DNA of 10,141 bases, from contig JAIXMN010000122.1 in assembly GCA_025716815.1 (NCBI GenBank), positions 1 through 10,141 of the forward strand, given 5' to 3'. Positions 1-7,745 of this stretch are shown here, piece after piece; the first letter of the stretch is position 1, and every line of letters starts with the position of its first letter. The notes beneath the pieces were generated by a model. The model was not told where the DNA came from. It did not search any database and saw only the letters and a program-made list of their open reading frames with translations. The stretch comes from Dichotomocladium elegans. Its lineage: Eukaryota; Mucoromycota; Mucoromycetes; Mucorales; Lichtheimiaceae. A program made the translations under genes and the position numbers.

Positions 1-115
1 AGACTGCAACTCGAGCCCGGTGGTGGCATAATAACTGCAAGTGCTTGCTCTGTCCACGAAATGGCGGATGGTTTCCGATAAGGCGAAGGTGGCCGAGAGA
101 TCGATCAATCATGAG

Positions 116-313
116 TTAGTCAGAATGCCCGACAAATTCGACAATGTTCAGCCCTACCTTCAGATGACCAGCTCGTCCGGTTGCAGCCCCCATCAGCGTC
201 GCTGCAGGATTCGTGTGCTTTACAATGTGCGTCCATATATTCCGCCCAATCACTTGAAAAGAAAGTGCCTCTCTCGCTGATGAATCTATCTTCGTCCTCA
301 ATTTGCCCGACAT
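116..313 (-). pseudogene. Possible broken gene remnant in left arm (unknown)
   Basis: This is a minus-strand open frame of 65 codons, identical in position and sequence to the plus-strand frame in the right arm at 9096-9293. The translation is ordinary in composition, unlike the microsatellite frames nearby, and includes the stretch GRNIWTHIVKHTNP. I do not recognise the family. It ends in a stop and another open frame follows in a different register on the same strand, so it looks like a decayed fragment rather than a complete gene. A chance open frame is also possible. Confidence 0.25.
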
Positions 314-618
314 GCTCTCGAGTCAAGAATATGAAAGCTACCGATATATGCGCCACCATATCGTATATGGCCCGCAACATACAAGTATATCTCCCAAGGC
401 TTGAAGACCAAACCTAAAGAACGCAAGAACGACTGGGCCTGCCGCGCTATTAAGCATCAATGCCGTCAAAGAACGAAGTACAACACACACATCTGTGCGC
501 AATAAGCAATCCTCTGAGAGGAAATACAAGAGCAACAAGAACCCAAGACGACAATTAAAAACAAACAAATATAAAAAAGCAAAAAAGCAAAAAAGCAAAA
601 CAAAAAAAAAAAAAAAAA

Positions 619-912
<294 letters not shown>

Positions 913-1422
913 ACCAAAGCAAAAAAGTGTGGATCAACAAAAGATACAAAAAAAATATGGATCAAAAAGATACTACCAGAGAAACATGAATCAAAAAAAA
1001 AACCGATACGAAAAAACGGATAAAAAACACAAGAAAACAAGAAGAAGACAAGGGACAAGAAGAAAAGCAAGAAAAAGAAGACATACACAGCCGAGGAAGA
1101 AGAACAAAAGCTGAGCAAGAAAACAAGCATCAAAGAAAAAAGAGCTCAAGGACAAAAGCGAGAACCAACTAAGTGAAAGAAGAAGTACATCAAAGAGGAG
1201 AAGGAAGAAATCCAACGCCTATCGAGAAAGAAGAGGAGCAAAGGTCCGAGAAAAACTCAAGAGAAAAAACCAGAGATGAACGAGAAGAAAGCAAGAGCAA
1301 GAGCCCGAGACGAATGAGAAGAAGAGCGAGTCCACAGAAGAACTAAGCAACATCATGCACCAACGACGGAATCCGAAATCCCCGCAAGGACATCAATACA
1401 AATGAGAATAATAACCGAATTC

Positions 1423-2103
1423 TGTAACGGCTGACCGCACGTTAAGCCAAGCCTGTCCATCCTATCAACGATGATCATCTCTGAACCATACCCGCTGTTC
1501 CTTGTGTATGACATCTTCAAACCAACCAAATGCCCACAGTTGCATCTCACCAGACGACCAGTGGTATCGCTCAAATGGCAAACAATCAGTGGGAAAATTG
1601 GCTTCTTGGAATAGCGAAATATTAAATCTATCCTGTTACTTTCCGTCGTCAAATCCAATTGTCATGACCCAAATGGAATTATTCGAGAGCGTTCACTCCT
1701 TTCTCTAGGTGTCGTGGCTAGAGAGGTAGTCGCTGATGTAAAAAATCATTAAGGCCAAAATCGAGCCTTTGAGACGGGATCCTCTTTATTAAATAAAAAC
1801 AACTCTTTTTATATGATTTCGGACCAGTGTGGTAGTGGTGATACAAGCGGTAGTCATCGAGCATTGTCCCCCAATCATTACCAGTTAGCGGGCTTCGTAA
1901 CGCTGGAATGGGAGGACAGTCGAGACGTGCTGTAGAAGAGGTGGATAGGCCAATACCCCTCCTCAGTGCTGTCTGTAGAAGCGCAGTGTCATGAGCAGTA
2001 GGGCTATGACACTAGGTACCCCTTTCGCATTTATTGTCCTGGTTACATTAATTTTGGTCGGCTGCATTTATTACTCCGTCTACATTTATTAATTCTTTGA
2101 AGT
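1423..2103. other. Left spacer between inverted-repeat arm and retrotransposon
   Basis: No convincing gene is seen in these 681 bp. A minus-strand open frame of about 100 codons (1353-1658) begins at TTG with an in-frame stop just upstream and crosses the arm boundary. I do not recognise it and it is probably chance or a fragment. The spacer contains an 8-bp hairpin, AGTGTCAT (1985-1992) and ATGACACT (2006-2013), and three CATTTATT-type motifs between 2028 and 2093. The retrotransposon's CATTG target site is at its right end. Confidence 0.5.
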
Positions 2104-2108
2104 CATTG
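2104..2108 (+). repeat. Target site duplication CATTG (left)
   Basis: CATTG stands immediately before the TG that opens the 5' LTR and is repeated exactly after the 3' LTR at 7183-7187. Five base pairs is the usual size for Ty3/gypsy elements. The match shows that both LTRs belong to one insertion event. Confidence 0.95.
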
Positions 2109-2278
2109 TGTAGCAGTAGCTACAGTGACGGGTCACTCTTGACCGACGACCAAGATACTACAAGGATAACGATCACGATCAAGACCGCATCTCCGGCGAC
2201 GACATTATGTACCACACTCACTTTCTCTGTACGACGATCCTATATGTATACCACTGTAATTACCCCGCTACTGTTTAC

Positions 2279-2286
2279 TATATAAA
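2279..2286 (+). promoter_or_regulatory. TATA box of the 5' LTR
   Basis: TATATAAA lies about 145 bp before the LTR end and is repeated at 7036-7043 in the 3' LTR. With usual TATA spacing, transcription would start near 2305-2315, which sets the U3/R boundary and puts the following hairpin at or just before the RNA 5' end. The position is clear; use as a promoter is inferred. Confidence 0.6.
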
Positions 2287-2289
2287 CAA

Positions 2290-2314
2290 GGATGCCCTGT
2301 GACGTCGGGCATCC
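2290..2314 (+). promoter_or_regulatory. Hairpin with CRE-like loop, near predicted start site
   Basis: GGATGCCC (2290-2297) and GGGCATCC (2307-2314) form a perfect 8-bp stem around the 9-nt loop TGTGACGTC. The loop contains TGACGTC, seven of eight bases of the CRE/bZIP site TGACGTCA. It could be a DNA site for a bZIP factor or an RNA structure. The same sequence is at 7047-7071 in the 3' LTR. The older inverted LTR has several changes that disrupt the stem. Confidence 0.5.
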
Positions 2315-2425
2315 CCACGTTGTATTATTATAATCATCGTTCTTCTCGTCGCGTTCGCGCTTCCTCCACGCTGTATATCAGACGCTCTTTGTAAGTACTC
2401 GCACAACAGTGCCTGTACTGTTACA

Positions 2426-2574
2426 GTTGGTAGCTGATGTAGTTTCGAACACTGCATCATCTCGACGTGATATACTCGCTTGTTTTTCGACGTTATGAAC
2501 GACGTGCCATTTTGCGCGGGTTCCTCTTTACCATAAAAGACACGACGCTCACGGAAACTATCTTTCGACGCTAG
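2426..2574 (+). other. Short 5' leader without gag
   Basis: Only about 275 bp separate the LTR from the protease core, where a gag gene of roughly 1 kb would be expected. No zinc knuckle or capsid-like frame is visible. One ATG at 2495 opens just 13 codons. From about 2582 a second frame encodes a Ser/Thr-rich stretch (including [18 protein letters not shown]), which may be the remnant of a gag-pol linker in a frame different from the protease. Confidence 0.6.
2428..2450 (+). promoter_or_regulatory. Candidate primer binding site, initiator-Met-tRNA-like
   Basis: Two bases after the LTR, the sequence begins TGGTAGC, which would pair with a tRNA 3' end GCTACCA, as in many eukaryotic initiator-Met tRNAs. 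Further on, 2442-2449 is the complement of TTCGAAAC, a T-loop sequence type. The spacing is one base shorter than expected between the acceptor and T-loop. Priming of minus-strand DNA by this tRNA is inferred from the position and the match. Confidence 0.6.
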
Positions 2575-3615
2575 GACACACAAAAGAAAGATCAAGTTTC
2601 GACGCACGAACCACACCACCGCCACCCAAGTATCTCTCGCCTCCTCTGTTTCCTCTGTCGACCTTTCTCACAAACCTCCTCCCATGTTTCGATCCGACGT
2701 GATGTACTGGTCAATGGGTACCCAGCCCGGATTTTAATTGACAGTGGCGCTACGCACGATTTTGTGACCAGCTCTTTCCTGAACCGTTTCCAATTGAGCG
2801 ACGAATTGGTCAACGACGAACGAATGTCTTCAGTGACGTTTGCCAATGGCAGCATTGGTAACTCGCTGGCATACATTGACGCTACTATCGCAATGGACGA
2901 TTTCAATTCCTCAGTACGATTATATACAGGTATTGTCAGTAACTCCCATGACGTTCTTTTGGGAAAAAGCTGGCTTTACGACGAGAATCCCAATATTGAC
3001 TGGCGGACGAACAAGATGAGCCCTTCCGACGTTCCAATTCAAGTCGAGATCAATTATGCATCCCGGCATGAAGGGAATCAGCTCATCGACGCGCCTGACG
3101 GGGAAAGCTTTGTGGTCCTCTTTACGGAGAAGTTAGAGTCTGACGGAACCAAGGTTTTCGTACCAGGGTTAGACAAACTTCTCAAGGACTATGCTGACGT
3201 ATTTCCCGACGATCTTCCTACTGGGCTGCCACCTGAACGCGTCGTTGAACACACCATCCCTCTAGAGCCAGACGCACGACCACCAGCTCAACGTCTATAC
3301 CGCTTATCCACACGTGAGTTGGCAGAGCTGAAACGGACGCTCGACGATTTATTGGCAAAGGGGTGGATTAAACCGTCCAGTGCGCCTTATGGTGCACCGG
3401 TTCTGTTTGTGGGCAAGAAGGATGGTACCCTACGAATGATAGTGGATTATCGAGCTTTGAATCGCGTTACTATAAAGGACCGATACCCATTACCTCGCAC
3501 CGACGATCTCATGGAGCAGCTCCGTGGTGCCAGAGTGTTCTCGAAGATGGACCTTCGTTCTGGCTATTACCAAATACGAGTCAAGGAAGCGATGTCCCAA
3601 AAACCAGTTTCCTGA
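2575..3615 (+). CDS. Pol, N-terminal part: aspartic protease and start of reverse transcriptase (truncated by frameshift)
   Basis: The frame is open from the stop at 2572 to TGA at 3613. The first ATG (2764) lies after the protease active site, so it is not the natural start; the product would normally be reached from an upstream gag frame. The aspartic protease signature [11 protein letters not shown] is encoded at about 2734-2766, with DSGA at 2740-2751, and DVLLGKSWL follows near 2950. A linker leads to the RT fingers and palm: [38 protein letters not shown], and motif [14 protein letters not shown], with its catalytic Asp (KMD) at about 3550. The frame goes out of register just after RVKEA at about 3590 and stops 25 nt later. 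The missing half of RT continues in the +3 frame from 3591. A possible second frame change near 2700 separates the Ser-rich linker from the protease. Confidence 0.9.
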   Translation, partial: DTQKKDQVSTHEPHHRHPSISRLLCFLCRPFSQTSSHVSIRRDVLVNGYPARILIDSGATHDFVTSSFLNRFQLSDELVNDERMSSVTFANGSIGNSLAYIDATIAMDDFNSSVRLYTGIVSNSHDVLLGKSWLYDENPNIDWRTNKMSPSDVPIQVEINYASRHEGNQLIDAPDGESFVVLFTEKLESDGTKVFVPGLDKLLKDYADVFPDDLPTGLPPERVVEHTIPLEPDARPPAQRLYRLSTRELAELKRTLDDLLAKGWIKPSSAPYGAPVLFVGKKDGTLRMIVDYRALNRVTIKDRYPLPRTDDLMEQLRGARVFSKMDLRSGYYQIRVKEAMSQKPVS

Positions 3616-3644
3616 CGAGATATGGACTCTACGCTTTTACGGTT

Positions 3645-6101
3645 ATGCCAATGGGTCTAGCTTCGGCTCCCTCGACGTTTATGCGGGCTCTCAACAACGT
3701 TTTTCACGACCTCCTCGACGAGTGCGTTATTGTTTACTTGGATGATATTCTCGTCTACAGTAAGACGCCTGAGGATCACGCCAAACACCTGAATAAGGTT
3801 TTGGGACGACTACGTCAACACAAGCTCTACGCCAAATGGTCTAAGTGTGCTTTCGGGATGTCTCGACTTGAGTTCCTTGGACATGAGGTAGGGGCTGACG
3901 GTGTACGGTGTGAGCCTAGAAAGCTCGACGCGGTCACGAAGTGGACGGCGCCCAAAAGTGTGGGTGACCTCCAGACGTTTCTCGGATTTTGTAACTATTA
4001 TCGACGCTTTGTGCACCAGTACGCAGAGGTTACTGTGCCCCTCAACGAACTCCTTCGTAAGGATGTTCCTTGGACGTGGGGTGACGCGCAACAGACGGCT
4101 TTTGACGAACTAAAGCGACGGCTTACCTCTGCCCCTGTTCTTGCACTTCCTGATCCCTCTCGACGCTTTTACGTGCACACCGACGCATCGACTACGGTCG
4201 CTATTGGTGGCATTCTCTCCCAGGAACAGGACGATGGTCTTTTGCACCCTGTCGCTTTTGCATCTCGGACTTTGAAAGGTGCAGAACGGAATTATCCCGT
4301 ACACGAACTCGAGTTGCTTGCGGTTATTTTTTGTCTTAGTGAATGGCGCCATCATTTGGACGGGCGTCGCTTTACGCTCTTCACGGACAACCGCGCTATC
4401 TCCACTCTTCACACAAACACGAATCTCTCTTCCCGACAGGCACGATGGCTGGAAAAGTTCATGTCTTACCAGTTCGACGTTTATCATATTCCTAGCGAAA
4501 AGAACGCGGCCGCTGACGCTCTCTCTAAGCGGCCTCCGGATGAGCCGACGCATGCCGACGCCCACATGGCGATACATCATATGGCTCTTGTGGTCCGGGG
4601 GGAGACGCTTGGCCACGATCTTATCAAATATTATTGTAAGGACGCACTGTGGACCGACGTTATTGCCAAGTTACGAACCGGGGAGGAGGTTGACGGTGAA
4701 TACTCGATGGAGGACGGCATATTATATCGAGTTGTGGATGGACGACGACGAATCTGTGTCCCTCGCATGCCGACGCTGTTAAATCGTATATTGCATGACG
4801 CACATGATGCACCAGTAGCAGGGCATAGGGGGATCGACGCAACGCTCGAGCGCGTAGGACGCATTTACTACTGGCCTCATATGAGCAAAACTGTCCGACG
4901 ATATATATCCACGTGCGACATGTGTCAAAGAGTGAAACCGACGAACTCTAAGCCTGCAGGCCTCTTGCAACCATTGCAACGGGCTCAGGAACGTTGGGCA
5001 TCAGTCTCCATGGACTTTATTACGCATTTGCCCAAGACGAAACGCAATTTCGACGCTATCGCAGTATTTGTGGATCGCTTCTCCAAGCGTGCCCACTTTG
5101 CTCCATGCAAGACGACTGATACTGCTGAAGATTTTGCTGATCTGTTCTTTCGAGAGATTTATCGCCAGCATGGCCTACCCGACGATCTTGTAAGTGATCG
5201 TGACGTACGTTTTACCTCTCGATTCTGGGCCGCTCTCACGAAGATGCTTGGCATCAAACGCAATTTATCGACGGCTTTCCATCCTCAAAGCGACGGACAG
5301 ACGGAACGCACGAATCGGACGCTCGAAGACATGCTGCGCAATTACGTCGCTTATGACCAACGTGGCTGGGATCGATGGTTACCAATTCTAGAGCATACGT
5401 ATAACGACACCAAGCACGCCTCGATTGGCATCACGCCTTTCTTCGCCGACTTGGGACGGAATGTCTCTCCTGCTCTGACGCCTGGTACTCCATCAGACGT
5501 GGCTTCGGCCGACGAATTGGCTAGCAAACTTGACTCCATCCGCAAAGAGGTGCTTTTACAGCTCGACGCTGCGGCAGAACGACAAGCTAAGTATGCTAAT
5601 GCCAGACGCCGTGAAGTGGAATTGGAAGTGGGTATGCAAGTTCTTGTTAGAACGACGAATATCAATCCCGACGTATACTCCTCTTCCCCGACGAAGAAGT
5701 TACTGCCACGATGGGCAGGCCCTTACAAGATCCTGGAACGTATTGGGCCTGTGGCATATCGTCTTGCACTCCCTGAGACGATGACGGCTCATGACGTTTT
5801 TCATATCAGTGCTCTGAAGGTTTATAATGAACCTGACGATGAAGAGCGACGGCCGGACAGACCTCCAGCAGTCATTACACGAACGAACGAATATGAGGTC
5901 GACGAGATTTTGGACGCACGCACCCGACGCGGCAAAACCCAATACCTTGTTCTTTGGAAGGGGTATCCACGTCACGAAGCCACCTGGGAACCTGCGTCAA
6001 ATCTGACCAACGCTAAGGAGTCTCTCCGACGTTTCCATGAGCAAAAGTCTATAGTGGATGTTGTTTCACCGACTCGCCGCTCACGCCGTTTAGGCAAATA
6101 A
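3645..6101 (+). CDS. Pol, C-terminal part: reverse transcriptase, RNase H, integrase, chromodomain
   Basis: The 818-codon frame starts here at ATG, but homology is already visible from 3591, so the ATG is only the first one in the fragment. Domains: RT palm with YLDD at residues 31-34 (3735-3746) and thumb/connection (to about 165); RNase H with Asp180 (HTDAS), Glu223 (HELELLAV), Asp248 (FTDN) and Asp291 (ADALSKRP); integrase zinc-binding region with VAGHRG and CDMCQR (about 395-445); integrase core with Asp457, Asp518 and Glu554, a DX35E arrangement; GPY-type motif near 695-710; and a chromodomain at about 748-800 with Tyr750, Trp771 and Tyr774 in the positions of the aromatic cage. All acidic residues checked are present. 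The enzyme copies RNA to DNA and inserts it; the chromodomain probably guides integration to modified histone H3. Stop TAA is at 6099. Confidence 0.95.
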   Translation: MPMGLASAPSTFMRALNNVFHDLLDECVIVYLDDILVYSKTPEDHAKHLNKVLGRLRQHKLYAKWSKCAFGMSRLEFLGHEVGADGVRCEPRKLDAVTKWTAPKSVGDLQTFLGFCNYYRRFVHQYAEVTVPLNELLRKDVPWTWGDAQQTAFDELKRRLTSAPVLALPDPSRRFYVHTDASTTVAIGGILSQEQDDGLLHPVAFASRTLKGAERNYPVHELELLAVIFCLSEWRHHLDGRRFTLFTDNRAISTLHTNTNLSSRQARWLEKFMSYQFDVYHIPSEKNAAADALSKRPPDEPTHADAHMAIHHMALVVRGETLGHDLIKYYCKDALWTDVIAKLRTGEEVDGEYSMEDGILYRVVDGRRRICVPRMPTLLNRILHDAHDAPVAGHRGIDATLERVGRIYYWPHMSKTVRRYISTCDMCQRVKPTNSKPAGLLQPLQRAQERWASVSMDFITHLPKTKRNFDAIAVFVDRFSKRAHFAPCKTTDTAEDFADLFFREIYRQHGLPDDLVSDRDVRFTSRFWAALTKMLGIKRNLSTAFHPQSDGQTERTNRTLEDMLRNYVAYDQRGWDRWLPILEHTYNDTKHASIGITPFFADLGRNVSPALTPGTPSDVASADELASKLDSIRKEVLLQLDAAAERQAKYANARRREVELEVGMQVLVRTTNINPDVYSSSPTKKLLPRWAGPYKILERIGPVAYRLALPETMTAHDVFHISALKVYNEPDDEERRPDRPPAVITRTNEYEVDEILDARTRRGKTQYLVLWKGYPRHEATWEPASNLTNAKESLRRFHEQKSIVDVVSPTRRSRRLGK

Positions 6102-6242
6102 CCGTTTGGTTGACGCTCGCCAATCTTGATTGGGACGCTTTGCACGGCTGTTTATACAGCATTCCGCATTTAGGCTTCGTGTCCTTCAGCCTTCTTGCCA
6201 CGACGAACCCTGTCTAGTTTCCAATTCTCCTGTCGGGTTGAC

Positions 6243-6411
6243 GTTACGCTTGTTTCCGCTTGCAGTATGTTTGGAGTCTGTTACGCCCTGTTGATGTGAT
6301 GGGGTTACCATTTCCTTGTTACGCTTAGGCAGTATATGCGTTGTGGTGATTTTCGGATCTGATACTTGGCAGTATGTTCTTCATCTGTTACGCTTGCGCT
6401 ACTTGCAGTAT
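6243..6411 (+). repeat. Interleaved GTTACGC and GCAGTAT repeats
   Basis: GTTACGC occurs at 6243, 6280, 6318 and 6387, and GCAGTAT at 6262, 6329, 6369 and 6405. The two 7-mers alternate irregularly over 170 bp, with related flanks (GTTACGCTTG, TTGCAGTAT). This looks like a degraded tandem array of an approximately 35-70 bp unit. Confidence 0.6.
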
Positions 6412-6450
6412 TTTGATCTTACCGCCTCTGTCTCGAGACGCCTTTTTTTT

Positions 6451-6465
6451 CGAGGGGGGAGGAAT
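6451..6465 (+). promoter_or_regulatory. Second, internal polypurine tract
   Basis: CGAGGGGGGAGGAAT at 6451-6465 follows a run of eight T. It resembles the terminal tract before the 3' LTR (AGAGGGGGGAGAA) and lies 401 bp upstream of it. It could prime an extra plus strand or be the relic of a former 3' end. Confidence 0.4.
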
Positions 6466-6852
6466 GGATACACCCATTATATGACCGCCTTAACGACGAA
6501 TGCTAACAGCCTTAGGCTACCCGACGATTAATAGGGGTGTTAAGGCCGAAGAGTCATAGGGTTAACGCACGCACGACAACGCCCGTCACTGCTCTCTAGC
6601 ATACGTATTTTACAACCAGACCAGACTGTCCTCTGGCTGCGCGCAAGCAGACGCCATCCATAGTCCATGTGGATCACGACGACGATTGTGATGGACGACG
6701 TTAGGATGACGACGACGACGAAGTGGTTAACTCGTGTCATCTCTGTCTCACAAATTATAGAACACGCAGGTCAATAGACGCATTATATTGACGACGACGA
6801 TTTCTCCTGACGTTTCCTCAGGTTTGTTCCAGTCCAGAGGTGGACTTGGTTT

Positions 6853-6865
6853 AGAGGGGGGAGAA
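6853..6865 (+). promoter_or_regulatory. Polypurine tract for plus-strand priming
   Basis: AGAGGGGGGAGAA directly abuts the TG of the 3' LTR. In LTR retrotransposons this purine run survives RNase H cleavage and primes plus-strand DNA. Position and composition are as expected. Confidence 0.9.
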
Positions 6866-7182
6866 TGTAGCAGTAGCTACAGTGACGGGTCACTCTTGAC
6901 CGACGACCAAGATACTACAAGGATAACGATCACGATCAAGACCGCATCTCCGGCGACGACATTATGTACCACACTCACTTTCTCTGTACGACGATCCTAT
7001 ATGTATACCACTGTAATTACCCCGCTACTGTTTACTATATAAACAAGGATGCCCTGTGACGTCGGGCATCCCCACGTTGTATTATTATAATCATCGTTCT
7101 TCTCGTCGCGTTCGCGCTTCCTCCACGCTGTATATCAGACGCTCTTTGTAAGTACTCGCACAACAGTGCCTGTACTGTTACA
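6866..7182 (+). repeat. 3' LTR (317 bp)
   Basis: This is the same sequence as the 5' LTR, with no difference found by eye, including the TATA box (7036-7043) and the hairpin (7047-7071). It is followed by the target duplication. In this position it would provide RNA 3' end formation, and its promoter would read into the right spacer. Confidence 0.97.
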
Positions 7183-7187
7183 CATTG
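7183..7187 (+). repeat. Target site duplication CATTG (right)
   Basis: This is the exact copy of 2104-2108, directly following the terminal CA of the 3' LTR. It fixes the right edge of the element. Confidence 0.95.
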
Positions 7188-7728
7188 CAACGAACCTAAA
7201 GATATCCCATACGTCTCTCCACAAGATCTAGTATAAAAAACCTTGTATTTGTTATAATAAAACATCATCAGATTATCCTCGTCATATATCATCCCTGGTC
7301 ATCAGCTCTCTGTCTATCTGGTCTATAGATTCGTACCTGTCCTTTGTCTTGTCTCCCGGACTCTGCCTTGTTCCTGGTAGCTATACAAATCGATATATGC
7401 TGTGTGATGGGAAGTACCTAACACCCACCCCCGTAGTGTTGTTCTTGTCTTTTCTTGATTCTTTATTGTCAAGCACAATTCTGATTAATAGTATTAGTAT
7501 TGTTTCCTAGAGTAGTTCCTAACCTTCCCCTCTAGTCCATAGCCAGCACTATCACTGTCAATCCGTTCTCGGTCTGTGCCTCTCTTCTGTTCTCCTGTCT
7601 TGTTCCTGCCTCCGGCTTTGCGTCTTCCTGCGCTAAACTTTCTTGTCTGTCTGGTATTCCCGACACCGGTAATGTCATAACAATGAATCAAGTTTTTTAT
7701 TTCCTGATGTGGCCTTGAAGGGTCCCAC
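7188..7728. other. Right spacer between retrotransposon and inverted LTR
   Basis: No confident gene is present. The segment is pyrimidine-rich in its centre with CTGTCT/CTTGT-type words. An AATAAA-like motif lies near 7255. The minus strand of the right half carries the open frame described separately. No match to the left spacer was found beyond the target site. Confidence 0.45.
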
Positions 7729-7745
7729 TGTAGCAGTACAGGCAC
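7494..7745 (-). pseudogene. Minus-strand fragment, possibly decayed retroelement gag (very uncertain)
   Basis: An 83-codon minus-strand frame begins inside the end of the inverted LTR and runs away from it to a stop near 7494. It is Lys, Arg and Gly rich. Around residues 22-35 it contains CYDITGVGNTRQTR, which can be laid over a CCHC zinc knuckle (CX2CX4HX4C) with only the first Cys and the spaced glycines kept; the other ligands are changed. A basic, glycine-rich tail follows, as in nucleocapsids. The frame has no reliable start codon. It may be an old gag fragment or chance. Confidence 0.22.

Larger units (their letters stand above)
2109..2425 (+). repeat. 5' LTR (317 bp)
   Basis: The LTR opens with TGTAGCAG and closes with TGTTACA; its ends form an imperfect inverted repeat (7 of 8). 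It matches 6866-7182 without a visible difference or gap. Notable parts are two adjacent palindromes at its start (2109-2124 and 2124-2137), a TATA box (2279-2286), a hairpin just after it (2290-2314) and a GTAAGT at 2392-2397. In this class the LTR supplies the promoter and the polyadenylation region. Confidence 0.97.
6102..6852 (+). other. Long 3' non-coding region of the retrotransposon
   Basis: No gene is supported here; open frames are below 75 codons and show no transmembrane or fusion pattern, so there is no env-like gene. The region holds interleaved short repeats (6243-6411), an internal polypurine tract (6451-6465), the inverted motif GCCTTAAC (6487-6494) and GTTAAGGC (6539-6546), and CGACGACGA-rich stretches (6676-6722 and 6789-6800). 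Ty3 chromoviruses often have a 3' untranslated region, and the structured content suggests a role in RNA handling or a relic of earlier sequence. Confidence 0.6.
2109..7182 (+). mobile_element. Ty3/gypsy chromodomain LTR retrotransposon, gag-less, RT frameshifted
   Basis: The element is 5074 bp, bounded by 317-bp LTRs with TG...CA ends and CATTG target duplications. Internal order is primer-site candidate, short leader, protease, reverse transcriptase, RNase H, integrase, chromodomain, long 3' non-coding region, polypurine tract. The RT-RNaseH-integrase order and the C-terminal chromodomain place it among the Ty3/gypsy chromoviruses. The two LTRs look identical by eye, so insertion is recent. 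Gag is not detectable and the RT frame is broken near 3590, so this copy is non-autonomous as sequenced. A related LTR at 7729-7998 shows the family has a longer history at this locus. Confidence 0.95.

Noticed and set aside
1353..1658. Minus-strand frame of about 100 codons
   Set aside because: It starts at TTG with an in-frame stop just upstream, crosses the inverted-repeat boundary, and shows no recognised motif; kept only as a note in the spacer.
1985..2013. 8-bp hairpin in the left spacer as a regulatory element
   Set aside because: A short stem with a 13-nt loop is expected by chance at this length and has no supporting context.
4110..4616. Antisense 168-codon frame within pol
   Set aside because: It is the shadow of the RNase H coding region, which has all its motifs on the plus strand.
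4279..4782. 167-codon plus-strand frame within pol
   Set aside because: It is an off-register reading of the confirmed pol frame and has no domain of its own.
6316..6740. Possible env-like gene between pol and the 3' LTR
   Set aside because: Frames are under 75 codons with no signal peptide, transmembrane pattern or cysteine-rich module.
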